This document shows positions 11,274 to 22,224 of a stretch of DNA of 64,000 nt, piece after piece. How positions within the stretch are numbered: position 1 is the first letter of the stretch; each line of letters opens with the position of its first letter. The translations under genes were made by a program, and so were the position numbers. Under the pieces are notes generated by a model that was not told where the DNA came from, ran no database searches, and worked only from the letters and a program-made list of their open reading frames with translations. The DNA is from Astrocystis sublimbata. Lineage: Eukaryota > Ascomycota > Sordariomycetes > Xylariales > Xylariaceae. The stretch is from the NCBI GenBank assembly GCA_022453515.1, contig JAJNNY010000002.1, forward strand, positions 744,001-808,000. The letters are read 5' to 3'.

Positions 11274-12482
11274 CTATGATCTCCTTGCGATCATTTCCTC
11301 AACCACGTCATCCTCCGATTGCTGAATAGCAGCGCTAGAGTATTCGGAGAAGGGCCCATCTTGTGGGACTCTTGTCCAACCGACGTAAGGATCATTGTCT
11401 CGAGCCAACTTCGAGCCCTCCAAGAACCTCTTCCGGATGTGAGCCGGAATGTTATTGCCATCAATCAAATATCTCTGTTGGGACTCGAAGATGAGCTCCA
11501 TGGCTTGCAGAAGCACAATCTGTGACGAAGATCGTGGTACTAAATCCTTCATGTGTTCTTTTAATAGTAGGTAGAATGATACATGTCGATTGGCGCCGCT
11601 CAGGTATGTATCTTGCAGACTCAGCTCGTAGGAAGCCGGGTAGAATCCAGCGAGCTCCCAATCAATGATACCGACCAGCTTGTGCTTGGATAGACTACCT
11701 GAAGAGGCGCATGCCTGAAGGATTATGTTGCGTGGATTGAGATCGTTGTGGCAAAGCACGGCTTCTCCTGGCCATTTGTCCATGTCGGACTTGTTGATGA
11801 CTGTCAACCCAAGCTCTTTAAAGCTGGACTGGATCCCGACATCTTGTGAACCAATAATGGGCTCTATAGTACAGAATGGCTTGTTGAGCTTTCGCCTTGC
11901 CATGATAGCGTCCAACAGGGCAGGTCCGCCATTCAGAAATCCCGTATGGGGACCCCCGAAGGCACCAGGTTGCTCGAAACCCTTCATTATTCCGTCACTT
12001 TCTTCACGAAGCATCTTGCCCAGGATTTCCTTGACCCACTTGTCACTTAGCCGAACAGAGTGTAACTTTTCGAGCGCTTTGACTAGCTCAGCTACAACCG
12101 AGCTCTGCTCCTCGGCGCTCATCTGCTGCCACACATCTTCCAAGAGATCCCCGTCCACAAGCCCAATCACTGAGAAGTGGAACATTCTTCCTTGCGCGTT
12201 CTTTGCCTTGCCGACTTGAAGGGTTTGTGGGACAAGGTCCGGAATGATGGTTGCGGCGATTTGTTGCATAGAAGCAATCGTAGTGAATGTTTGGAGGTTC
12301 TTATTCTCAGCCCCTAGTCGGACTACACACGTAGAGTGACGATGCTCGCCATCCCTAGGGAATTCTGCCTTGAACACACATTTGTCCCAGTTCTGAAGAA
12401 AGATTGAGATGGTCTCTGGTTGATTGGTGGTGAAGATCTGCTTGAGCAGGCTGTCATCAGGGGTGACATCGCGATCTGCCAT
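11274..12482 (-). CDS. APH/choline-kinase-fold phosphotransferase family protein
   Basis: A single open frame from the ATG at 12482 to a TAG gives 402 residues without introns. The protein-kinase-like APH fold is shown by HNDLNPRNI (catalytic loop HxDxxxxN, near residue 245) and IIDWELAG (metal-binding Asp) about 25 residues later, plus an N-terminal ATP-lobe with FKAEFP and VVRLG. Fungi carry large families of such proteins annotated as aminoglycoside phosphotransferases; the natural substrates are mostly unknown and need not be antibiotics. It lies next to a MITE-like element and has no functional partner nearby. An 18-bp perfect palindrome lies 101 bp upstream of the start. Confidence 0.85.
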   Translation of the reverse strand: MADRDVTPDDSLLKQIFTTNQPETISIFLQNWDKCVFKAEFPRDGEHRHSTCVVRLGAENKNLQTFTTIASMQQIAATIIPDLVPQTLQVGKAKNAQGRMFHFSVIGLVDGDLLEDVWQQMSAEEQSSVVAELVKALEKLHSVRLSDKWVKEILGKMLREESDGIMKGFEQPGAFGGPHTGFLNGGPALLDAIMARRKLNKPFCTIEPIIGSQDVGIQSSFKELGLTVINKSDMDKWPGEAVLCHNDLNPRNIILQACASSGSLSKHKLVGIIDWELAGFYPASYELSLQDTYLSGANRHVSFYLLLKEHMKDLVPRSSSQIVLLQAMELIFESQQRYLIDGNNIPAHIRKRFLEGSKLARDNDPYVGWTRVPQDGPFSEYSSAAIQQSEDDVVEEMIARRS

Positions 12483-13298
12483 GGCGGAGTTGGTATGAGC
12501 CTTGCGTGTTGTGGTTGAGGGAAAATGCGTAGGTATCTGAAGATTGGTAGAATGTTGTCCTTGGAATGAAGATATGTTCGTGCGACTTCCTAGGAAGTCG
12601 CTGGGACGAACCGTCCTATAATACGTACTAAAATCCGTTTCATAATAGTCAAACGGTTTTTGTTTTTATACAATTATAGTAAGTATACTAGGTATGTATT
12701 AGAGATTATACAGATTTTTGTTCATATAAAACTATGAAAACCCGGGTCTTGCTTAGGACAGGGCTCAGGCTCAGGCTAAAAGCGGCGTAGCTCAGGTTGG
12801 CTTCCCATTCCGGTTCGGGATAGTGAATCCAGGTATCTATGAGGTACCAGACCCGTGCCAGACAGAGCTGACTGACGTCGATGTGTCTATCCAGTGTCCG
12901 CCTTTCATTCTAAGGGCCTATTAGCGCCGACAACGGATGGGCATTGTTCCCAAGTGTCTGAATCGCAACAACTCAACAACAATCTTCACTTGGACAATCT
13001 GTTTTTCTTTTTCTTATTCCCAGATATACATAGAAAAAACGCGAACGGCGTTCTGTGTTGCTTTAAGCCAGTAAATCCACAACCAAGAACCCCCACTTCG
13101 AGAGACAACCGTTTCGAAGCAAGGAGACGTTGATTGAATTTTGAATTTATAAGCGACAAGCTACCACCATCGCCCGCCTGATACCACTTATTCCGGTACG
13201 CCACCGGGGCTGCCTCCCTCCACTGTTTGTTGTACAGAACAGTTTTCAACCAGAAGATTCTGCGCATTGCGACTGCCGAACACAAACATAACGTTCTC
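12483..13298. other. Divergent promoter region, APH-fold gene / NBP35
   Basis: No gene. It carries the palindrome at 12583-12600 and a T-rich stretch near 13005 about 290 bp before NBP35. The 70 bases before 13299 are open in the NBP35 frame but contain no ATG. Confidence 0.55.
12583..12600. promoter_or_regulatory. 18-bp perfect palindrome, candidate operator
   Basis: CGACTTCCTAGGAAGTCG reads identically on both strands and lies 101 bp upstream of the APH-fold gene. It could bind a dimeric regulator; this is inferred from symmetry and position only. Confidence 0.4.
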
Positions 13299-14318
13299 AT
13301 GGCGCCGTCGCTAGAAGAACCCGAGCCCGTCCAGGATGTCATCGACAACCCGCTGAAGTCTCGTCCCGAGCTGGTCGCGCCCGAACCCGAGCACTGCCCC
13401 GGGCCTGAATCCGAGAGGGCCGGCCAAGCAGACTCGTGCGCCGGCTGTCCCAACCAGGCCATCTGCGCCAGCGCGCCGAAGGGGCCCGACCCGGACATCC
13501 CCCTCGTCACAGCGCGGCTCGCCGGCGTGCGCCACAAGATCCTCGTGCTGTCGGGGAAAGGCGGCGTGGGCAAGAGCACCTTCACCAGCCTGCTGGCGCA
13601 CGCGTTCGCGACTGACGAGGCGCGCACCGTCGGCATCATGGACGCCGACATCTGCGGCCCGAGCATCCCCAAGATGATGGGCGTCGAGGACGAGACGATC
13701 CACATCAGCAGCACTGGCTGGTCGCCCGTCTGGGTCGCCGACAACCTCGGCGTCATGAGCATCCAGTTCATGCTGCCGAACCGTGACGACGCCATCATCT
13801 GGCGCGGGCCCAAGAAGAACGGGCTCATCAAGAAGTTCCTCAAGGAGGTCGAGTGGGGCGAGATGGACTTCTTGCTCGTCGACACCCCTCCCGGCACCAG
13901 TGACGAGCACCTCAGCGTCAACAGTCTCTTGAAAGAGAGCGGGATAGACGGCGCTATCATGGTGACGACGCCGCAGGAAGTGTCGCTGCTCGACGTGCGG
14001 AAGGAGATCGACTTCTGCAGGAAGGCGGGGATCAAAGTACTTGGTCTAGTAGAGAACATGAGCGGCTTCGTCTGTCCCAATTGCACACATGAGAGCCAGA
14101 TATTCAAGGCTACGACCGGCGGTGGCGCGGCGTTGGCAAAAGAGATGGGCATTCGGTTCCTGGGCGAGGTACCCCTGGACCCTAGAATCGGCATGGCATG
14201 CGACTACGGCGAAAGCTTCTTCGACCACTACCCAGACAGCCCGGCATGCACGGCGCTCAAGCGCGTCGTGAAGGGACTGGCCGCAGAGGTTGGCGAGGAA
14301 GTTCTACCAGATGACTAG
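13299..14318 (+). CDS. NBP35: Cytosolic Fe-S cluster assembly factor NBP35
   Basis: An intronless frame of 339 residues starts at the ATG of [10 protein letters not shown]. The N-terminal Fe-S motif C-X13-C-X2-C-X5-C is intact (Cys33, 47, 50, 56); this separates Nbp35 from its partner Cfd1. The deviant Walker A GKGGVGKS is at residues 86-93, and [11 protein letters not shown] and [11 protein letters not shown] follow. The C-terminal CPNC (Cys259, Cys262) binds the bridging cluster with Cfd1. The Nbp35-Cfd1 scaffold builds 4Fe-4S clusters in the cytosol for nuclear and cytosolic proteins. The gene is GC-rich with strong codon bias compared with its flanks, which also keeps the opposite strand open. 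Confidence 0.96.
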   Translation: MAPSLEEPEPVQDVIDNPLKSRPELVAPEPEHCPGPESERAGQADSCAGCPNQAICASAPKGPDPDIPLVTARLAGVRHKILVLSGKGGVGKSTFTSLLAHAFATDEARTVGIMDADICGPSIPKMMGVEDETIHISSTGWSPVWVADNLGVMSIQFMLPNRDDAIIWRGPKKNGLIKKFLKEVEWGEMDFLLVDTPPGTSDEHLSVNSLLKESGIDGAIMVTTPQEVSLLDVRKEIDFCRKAGIKVLGLVENMSGFVCPNCTHESQIFKATTGGGAALAKEMGIRFLGEVPLDPRIGMACDYGESFFDHYPDSPACTALKRVVKGLAAEVGEEVLPDD

Positions 14319-14563
14319 TTTTATCTACAGTACAACGATGCAAAAGCGTTTCTAAACTGCTAGAACGCTAAACCGCAGGCATTTCTCCAAATTCCGAATA
14401 GGAGCGCATTGGTCATCAACGTGCGCCAAAAACCACGACACTGAGTGGTATCAGAGGCAGACTTGGTCGGATGCATGCCCACCGGTTTGGAAAACACCAG
14501 CACCGAGACCTATTGGCGGGCGTGTCTATAACCAAAAGCAGCCGTTTCCAGCCTTGCTCAATT

Positions 14564-15280
14564 CTAGTCCTCCGAACCCAGCTTCTTAGGGAGCTCCTCT
14601 AGATCATCGGCACTTTCGATATCGATCACCCTCCCAACCTCGCTCGTGTTCCGCATCAGTTCCTTTGCGCCAGCGTACATCATGCGACTTTCGGCGTTAC
14701 AGGTTGTGGGTAGGTAGTATAGGAGGACGTATGGGACGGAGAGCCGGCCAGATGACTACGCCGACAGTCAGCACGCAATGCCAATCACTGTGCTTGACTC
14801 ATCTACACGCTTGCCACTGCTTCATTGTCGGGCGCCACCTTATACACGTCCGAGAGCTAGGCAAGATGTAGGAAAGAGGAGGCGGAGCATGGGCTTACGC
14901 ACCAGAGTAATTGGATAGCTAAGCAATATGTACCGCGGCGAATTGTCGGGGAGGTCGTCGGCGATTTCGTCGAGAGACTTGTAGACTACCTTGTCCTCAT
15001 CTTGCCTGATCTCGTGTGTCTTCTTATCGATGAAATCTATCGTGCGCGGAAGAAGGGCATGTCAGCCAGTCATCCCGATATCCATGTATCTGGAGGCGGA
15101 CGTACATACATATAACAGCTTGCGGACCGCTGGCGCGTGAGGTCGTCAGCCTGAATTTCCGCAAGTGCTCCTTGGTCTCTGTCGAAAACGTGTAGAGTCG
15201 TGCTTCGGAGCTCTGCGGATGGCGGTTAGCTCTGGTCGGAATGGCGGGGTGATGAGTGAGGGGCTGGCTGTAATTACCAT
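14564..15280 (-). CDS. AIM7: Glia maturation factor (GMF) homologue, ADF-H domain
   Basis: Four exons: 15280-15278 (only the ATG), 15212-15110, 15036-14903 and 14755-14564, giving 143 residues, the usual GMF length. Junction signals are GTAATT/CCGCAG, GTATGT/GATAG and GTGCGT/CGTAG, with CTAAC and CTGAC branch sites. The product begins MSSEARLYTFSTETKEHL, contains YFIDKKTHEIRQDEDK, SSGRLSVPYVLLYYLP and MMYAGAKELMRNTSEV, all matching fungal GMF (yeast Aim7). GMF binds the Arp2/3 complex, inhibits branching nucleation and debranches actin filaments. Its 3' end lies 245 bp from NBP35 in convergent orientation. No exon exceeds 64 codons, so the gene is easily missed. Confidence 0.92.
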
Positions 15281-16289
15281 CGCGACGGTTAGGACGGAAT
15301 GCTTGACACCAGTAAATATAATATAAATATAGGACAGGGAGTGCTCAAAGGGGAGGGTCTTGAGAGGCAATGGGCTGCAGACGACGCAATATACTTGTAC
15401 CCTCTGACTTTTGTTGTCTTTGAGCAAGCTGCGTCTCGCAGCAACCCCGCTACTCCCAGGTATGACGAAGCTCCAGTACCCCTACATGTACCTACTTCCT
15501 AGTACCTACACAGGTGCCTGCCGTGCCTAGACTAGCACCTATATGGGACTCTCAATAGACGGGAGTTTGAAGGGAACGAACGCAATGAGTGGCAAGATCA
15601 CCATCTACTACATGTGATTGAGATTAATGACCCTAAATTCACAGCCGTCCATCGCGTTACCTTTGATACTTCGTTCGTCAGCTACATATGTATATACACA
15701 CAATTAGGGGCCCAGCATCTACCTACTAGTGCGACGTGAGACAGAGGGTAGGGGAGTCACAGCCACCGAGTCTTGCCAACAAATGGCTCTTTTTGTTTAT
15801 CATTTTATATTTCCCGAGAAGTAGTAAACTTTTGCCTTATGTAGAAAATGAAGAACCTGAGGCAAGTATGGTATCAACTTAACAATAATACTATATACTC
15901 CATAGGTACTTCATACTATCCTGTTAATAACTACATAGCGAGTGAGACTATAGACGGCCTTTGCGATTGCTGGAGGAGGTGGGCTACTGTTCCGCGTTCC
16001 CCTAGAGCACTGCACGGTGAGGCCGAAGCCCACTGAGCTGCATCGAAGACCTCAATAGTCTGTAGATAGCAGCTTTTTGCATTGTAGCATAGACTACACA
16101 CGTAATCTATGCCGTTATACCCCTTGTCATCAAGCAACTCGACAAGAGCGAAATGGTGCTGCATCCTATTCCGTAAGGTAATCTGTAGTAGAGTAACCCT
16201 CTTGTGCAATATATCGATACTTCCACGGAACAAATTATACGATGATAAATCAGTATTTATCTCCAGTAATTGGATTTGCGGCATCCATT
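15281..16289. other. Intergenic, no supported gene
   Basis: Upstream of GMF and downstream of the homeobox factor. Short frames only, AT-rich; nothing recognised. Confidence 0.55.
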
Positions 16290-19200
16290 TTATTGGGAGT
16301 TCATAGTCGGGTTCAGCTGCATACCATCGCCAAGCCCGTAGCTAGCGTCCTGTAGTATGTCGTTGAGCTCTTGTTCTGTGAAGTTCAAATCAAGATCCAT
16401 TCCTTCAGAGAATGTATCTACTGGGGGGAAAGAAAGCATTGGGTCCATGTCGGGCAGAGAAGACGCTAATTGCGCTGGTAATGTGGAGCTTGTAGACATG
16501 AAGCCAGGGAGCGCTGCGTTGAAATCGAGGGCATAATTAGGATGTTGCGAGCTTGACATCCCTTGTAGAGCCGCTTTGAACTTGCCAAGTAGGATGGCAT
16601 CATCACAAGGGGTCCGAGACATCCCCAGAATGTCCCGAGCCCTCGCTTGGAGCTGGGTGTCACTCGGGAAGACGCCAGTTTTCTGCAGCTCGCGCTTGAC
16701 GTATTCCGTCAGCCCCTTTTCAAGCTCACGGCTACAGAAGATCTTGGCCGGTGCCGGGTATCGCTGAGTGAAGGTTCGAAGAAAATGGTTGGCCGTGCTG
16801 GCGTCCGACTCGAAAGGCTTCACTTGGTCATTGAGGTATATCTTCGCGTTTCCGTGAATCGGTTCGATCATCGCGGCGGGGTTGGGGGCAACGTAAGGTG
16901 GCTCAAACCCAGTGCCTCCATCTTGGACATTCCAGGCTACGGAACGAGCACCAAGCCCGGGACCAGATCCAGGCGGCAAGATACCTGCATCAATCTTGAA
17001 TCTCTGCAGCCACTCTGCGTTATCGGCCGCTGTCTGGTTAAATGGGTCATCGCTAGCAAGAAAATCAGTCAATGGGATGGCAAATGACAGCGCTTCTTGA
17101 CTGGACTTACTCATCATATACGATCCATCGTGCCTGATGCTGGAGCTCTTCGTCTGTCGGCACGTGTCGATTGGGATTGTTGGCAGACATGGTTGCCGTT
17201 ACGAAGCGGGAAAGATCACTCGCCAAGCGGCGAAAACAGTTCGCATCATTCAACAGCCTCGCGCCTGGTCTGATGGAGCTTGTGCTCGACCCCCCAGGTG
17301 ACTGTCCACTGTCCGCCTGGGGCGATTTTCTTTGTGCTTGGGCTGTGTAGGGTTTCATTGTGGCAGAGGCTGATTGTCTGCCACTCAGTAGCGAACCACT
17401 AGGGGCTGGGCTTACACGAGACGGTTCAGCGGGATGTCTTTCCTTGAAGCTCTCAAGCCATTCTTTATCATCTGCGGCTGTCTGGTTCCACTCATCGTCA
17501 ACCTCATATACAATGATTCTCCCTTGGCGTTGCAAATCGGCGTCTGTGGGTTCGTTGCCAAGGGACCTCTGGAGTTTCAAATATTCTCCAAGCTCGGCCT
17601 CTAGACGGCTGTAGTTATGTATTGTAGAATCGATTGTTTTCGGGTCGGTTGATCTCTTGTAGGCATCACCGACATCCTCACTCCGAGGAAGGTGTGCCCG
17701 TTGGCGGAAGTCTTGTAGCCATGAAGCCGATGAATTGATCATACGAATGAACCAATTAGCTAGGGCTTCGGATGGGTGGCTAGATCTCTCCTCCATTCTT
17801 CCCAAGATACGACATGCTTCATATTGAAGTTCATGGTCCATGGCCGTCAGACCTAGTAACAGCTTGGCTTGGACGTAATCCTGTAGTTCCTTCTCAAACT
17901 CGCAATTTTCAAAGGGGTCAGATTTACCATGAACACGAAGAGAAGATAGCCAATTGGATCCCGGTGCTCGCGGTTGGAAGACAGCTTGGCGCTTGGCCTC
18001 TTCTGCCGACAATATCAAGTCACAGAGCCAAGAGGAGGAGGATGTTCCAACGCCTTTCAGCGTAGCCTCGGCACCGTAGATGATGCGGCAAGCCTCTTTT
18101 TGGATTTGCAAATCACTTGGAGAAACGCCGAGCTCCTCGGTTTTTTTGGTGATCCACCATTGTAGCTCCATTTTCAGGAGCTCGTATGCGTTAGTGGGAG
18201 TAGTGGGTGATGGTTGGCTAGCTTCGAAAGATGAAGGCGACTGCCTTTCGTTATGAATCAAGTCTGAAAAAAGTGTCAGATGTCTGTACCTTGGAAGTTC
18301 CTGGAGTTTGACCTACAAGGAGGAATCGAGTTCTCAACCAGTTCGAGTACGGGTGCATCAAAACCCCAATCACCCTTCCAGTCAGCCATCGTATTACCTG
18401 TCTTGAAATGCTCGGCAAGGTGATCAACACGAACAGACCAGCTGTCAAGGACAACTCCACAGAAACCACATCGTGATCGAATTGCAGGGGACGTTACTCG
18501 CCACTTTTCCATTGCCCATGGAAGAAACTTGACGTTGTGTACGAGCCGTAAATGCTGTCGCAAGTGGTCCTTGCGATAGAACGTTCGTTCATCTAATGTT
18601 CGTTCAGTACAGCCAGAAAAATTATGCGATTCGATATGTGCGTCATCTGGATTCACATCACCGCAGAAGATACAACTTGTAAGTCCATTATCAATGTTTA
18701 CAGCTCGAGGGCCATCTGAACAGCAAATCCATCGTTCAAGAGATAGGTGTAGTGATTTCTCGTGACGTTGCCAATCGTGTTTGGTCCTGAATGTCTCGGT
18801 ACAGAAGGTACACTGGAAAGTCTTCAGTGGCAGGTTGAGTTGCTCCTCGGCTCGCTGTGGCAGCGCACGCCTCCGGCGGCGACGACCACGATTGCTTCGA
18901 ACAAATGATGGAATAGATGAGCCACGTGACTGGTTGCTGAAAGCCGAGGCAAATGAGCCACCGCTAGAGTGGGAAGTGCCCAAGCTGCTGGCCGATGACT
19001 GGTTGCAGAGTGATCTACTCGACCCGTCGTCAGAGAGATTCCAGACATTGGGACTTGTGCGGCCGGAACCAGATGTTGCCGAGTACGAGCCGGTGGCTGA
19101 CACAGCGCGGGCAATAGCAGTAACCGAAGCAGGTTCGTTTTCGGGCGGAGAGTTCGCCCAACGCTGCAGAGGGTTCATGTTTTCGAAAAGGCCTGGTGTA

Positions 19201-20099
19201 CCTCTTCTTTGTGGAATATCCATCGCCTGCGCATATCCTCGGCCAATGTGTGGTGATGTCGCTCTCGTGGGTTGAATCTTGCCCCGACGTCGAGCGTTTG
19301 CAAGCCAATTGGTGATTTGGGTCTTATTCAGACCGGTGATCTTCTGTAGACTTTCCCTCTCTTCGTCTGTTGGGTATGGGTGATGGTTGTGTGTGACGAC
19401 CCAATTCTTAAGCACTTTGACAGATTCCCGAGAGAATCGGGCACCAATCTTGGGTGCTTGCTGTGGACGTGGCGACAACAAAGTCACTTCAGCCGTTGCC
19501 GTCACTTGTGACGCTGGCGGCTCCGAGTTCAAAATAGCAGCTAGCTCGTCTTCATGGACAATTGACGTCTCTGGCCTGTCGCCCATGGTGGGCCAAGGGT
19601 TTGCAGGGAAAGTGGCGCCGCCATCTGATGTGCGTTTGTCGGTCGAGGGTCCAAGGCTACAACCTTTCCGAAGTGCCACGCAGCTAGTGCAATAGCCTCT
19701 GTATTTACCTTCTCTGATCCTCTTACAATGGTATGCCCATTGGGAGCAGTTGGTACATGGGGCTTCAGGTGTCTCCCAGGAAAATTGAGAAGTCTCCGGT
19801 ACCCCCTCTGTGTCCGGGTCAGGGTAGGTCGGCAACTCAATGTCTTGTTGCATTTGGGTAGATTCGTAGTGTTGTAGGGCCCAATATGACCAATCATCTC
19901 CATCGATATCACCAAAGACAAGATCCATGCTGGGGTCCTCTGATAAGTTCGAGGCCAGGGCTGGGGCAATGCCAGGAATGTTTGCCACGCCCTCGGAGTC
20001 GGCAGGCAAGTTGGAGCCGGTGCTCGACGCTGCAGCATCCCAATTTACGAAGTCCATCATGTCAATGTCCTCATTCAGCTCTTCGGGTATAGTTGTCAT
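16290..20099 (-). CDS. Homeobox and C2H2 zinc-finger transcription factor with C-terminal repeats
   Basis: Three exons, 20099-18317, 18263-17111 and 17052-16290, give 1232 residues; introns are 53 and 58 bases (donors GTAGGT and GTAAGT). In order: acidic N-terminus; a Cys cluster at 115-147 (CTNC, C125, CTSC, C147); a TALE/KN-type homeodomain at about 220-277 ending NWLANARRR; a Ser-rich linker and a run of six arginines (405-411); C2H2 fingers with C430/C433/H446/H451 and further CxxC...H pairs at 476-513 and 544-564; then five degenerate repeats of about 55-70 residues (623-1142); and an acidic tail. Homeobox-plus-C2H2 proteins of this kind occur across filamentous ascomycetes, and some control sexual development; the role of this one is unknown. 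No related gene is adjacent. Confidence 0.88.
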
Positions 20100-22224
20100 T
20101 CATAGGGCAGTCTAACTCGTGGATCATTAGTCTGCCGCATGTCAAAAAATTGAGCAGATAGGGCGTGGTCGGAAGAGGCCGGAGTATGACAGTGGAACAA
20201 TATGGAATCCGAAACACAAGAGGGTAGGACACATACAAGTAGTAGATGTGTTTGATTTCAAAACATAAAAGAACAATGTACCTCCTAGGCCTGGTTTTGC
20301 TGACGCCACCAAGGCAAATGGTACAATGTATTTGGCAGCTTTCAGTAAAGAGAGACTTGACACCTAGTAAGTAAGCACGATTTATCACGAGAATGGACGC
20401 ATCTAGAATCGACATAGATGATGTTGGAGTATGCTGTTCTGAAGAGTCATACTCTTGGTTGCGATGTAGATGGCCGGCAATGGACGTATGCCTCGGATGA
20501 TCGTCATTTGGGGGTGTAAATGTCAACCAAAGGGCGTAACGACTCCACAATATCTGACATCTAGGGCGTTGAATTCGAGTGGTGGACATAACTGCAGATA
20601 ATTAGCATGCCAAGACCCCTAGCTGTGATAAGCTTCTCCGCCTTTCTATACTAGGCTCACTAGGTTGTGGGGCGAGACTGACAAAAAAGATGACATTCGG
20701 CTCAGGGGGCTGACTGCTGTTTTTGGTGGTAGTGGAATGCTATAATATTGAATCATCGCCCTGTCAGCATGATACACAAAGAATCGGCAGCTAACTACGA
20801 GTAAACCGTACATAGGCATGGAACCATTTAGTCGCCGTTGCTCGGAGCTAGTCAGAGTTGGTTCGACGATCATGTATCGTCGCGCATTTTGACTCGGACG
20901 TGCTAGGAAGTTCCATGGATCTCAGAAGAAGACGTCTACTTAGAGAGGAACATACTACCTAGGTTCCTAGGTATCTAGGTATATATAGAGGTCTTTCTAC
21001 TACGCTCGGCAGCTTGAGAAAGACGGCAGAGAGTTCTGTTGTCAGGGGTGTTCTCATCTGGCCCACACGAGCGTGACGGGTTGTTGTGGTATGCTGTGAG
21101 GAACCATTCGCCTATAATTACTCACGAGAGAGACATGTGAGAACGTATGGGCTCTCACAAGAAGCATGTGGGCGAGTTTCTGGACATATGCCCTTGTAAC
21201 AGACAGAATAAACGCCTAATATTTTCGACTCTAAGGACTTGATACGCATCTTTTTGGGCCAAACACTTCGGATCCATCTCTGGCGACCGATGAGATCCGT
21301 TTAATAAGTTGCCGAAGATGTAATGTACTTAAATTCAACTGACAGCCACATGTCGATCGAGGAAACACACGGGTCATTTCTGAGCTACACTGCAATCAGG
21401 CAGACAAGCCGGCCGCCCTTGCACCACGCACATAGCCACAATGCAGCTCTGACGGACATGCACGTTGGCGGTTGCACTGGGTTTTAATTTGCTGGTTTGT
21501 ATTTCTGCCGTGAAAGCTTTTGATACTAGCAGAAGTTAGTAAGCCAGCTTCCTATTTAGAAAGAAGCTGGTCCATAACAAGCTTCGATAAACCCAAGCTG
21601 GGCTGCACGGACTGAAACACGGGCTAGCCCGCCATTCTCGCAAATATGTTCGGACTAATTGCCAATGCGGCCCCCAATTTGACGGTCCCGAACTGAGGAT
21701 TACCGTCGGGACCGTCACCATAAGCGACGGCTGTCTGTCGCACGATTACTGCGGTAAGTTTAAGCCCATCCCTGACAAGCATCCCACGGTGACTGAACGC
21801 GTCAATCGCTCGATATGGATTTTTGGGCATAATACTGGCCTCTGTTTGCATTAAACTGTTTGGTTTTGATTCATGTGAATAATGTGTCGCTGCGCAGTAC
21901 CTACCTAATTAGACACCACAGTAATTAGACACTAGGTATGTCTCATAAAGCGAGAGTGGCTCTCCAATGACCTCATATTGACAGAATTTGAAACATATTT
22001 TGTAGTAATAGCATTATTGATTCTTTAATACTCCTTTCAAGTTTTACAACGCCAACCTTTATGACAAGTTCCCCAAAGTGCCTCCCCCCCAAATGTACGT
22101 GAAATGACAGAGCGCGAAACAGCGTAATTGTCCGCGCTCAAGGATAAGTCCGATATGCTCTCGGTTCTAAGTATAATTCCCTATATTTTGCAAGGAAGCT
22201 TCAAGACAGTTTGTAATGTCTCAC
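20100..22224. other. Intergenic, no supported gene
   Basis: About 2.1 kb upstream of the homeobox factor and downstream of the membrane-protein gene. Open frames at 20071-20589 and 21624-21851 show no domain or splice pattern I can support. Copies of CCTAGG-type motifs cluster at 20957-20985. Confidence 0.55.

Noticed and set aside
12785..12830. tRNA-like A-box (GTAGCTCAGGTTGG)
   Set aside because: No matching acceptor stem is found 3' of it, and the expected GGTTCGANNCC B-box is broken (GGTTCGGGATAG).
13311..13910. 199-codon second antisense frame over NBP35
   Set aside because: Same cause: strong third-position GC keeps several frames open. No conserved motif.
12986..14194. 402-codon open frame antisense to NBP35
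   Set aside because: It mirrors the GC-rich codon bias of NBP35, has no motif of its own and lies wholly over a certain gene.
18291..18316. Alternative donor GTACAG for the first intron of the homeobox factor
   Set aside because: It would leave a 26-base intron, too short to splice; GTAGGT at 18316 gives a 53-base intron and the correct frame.
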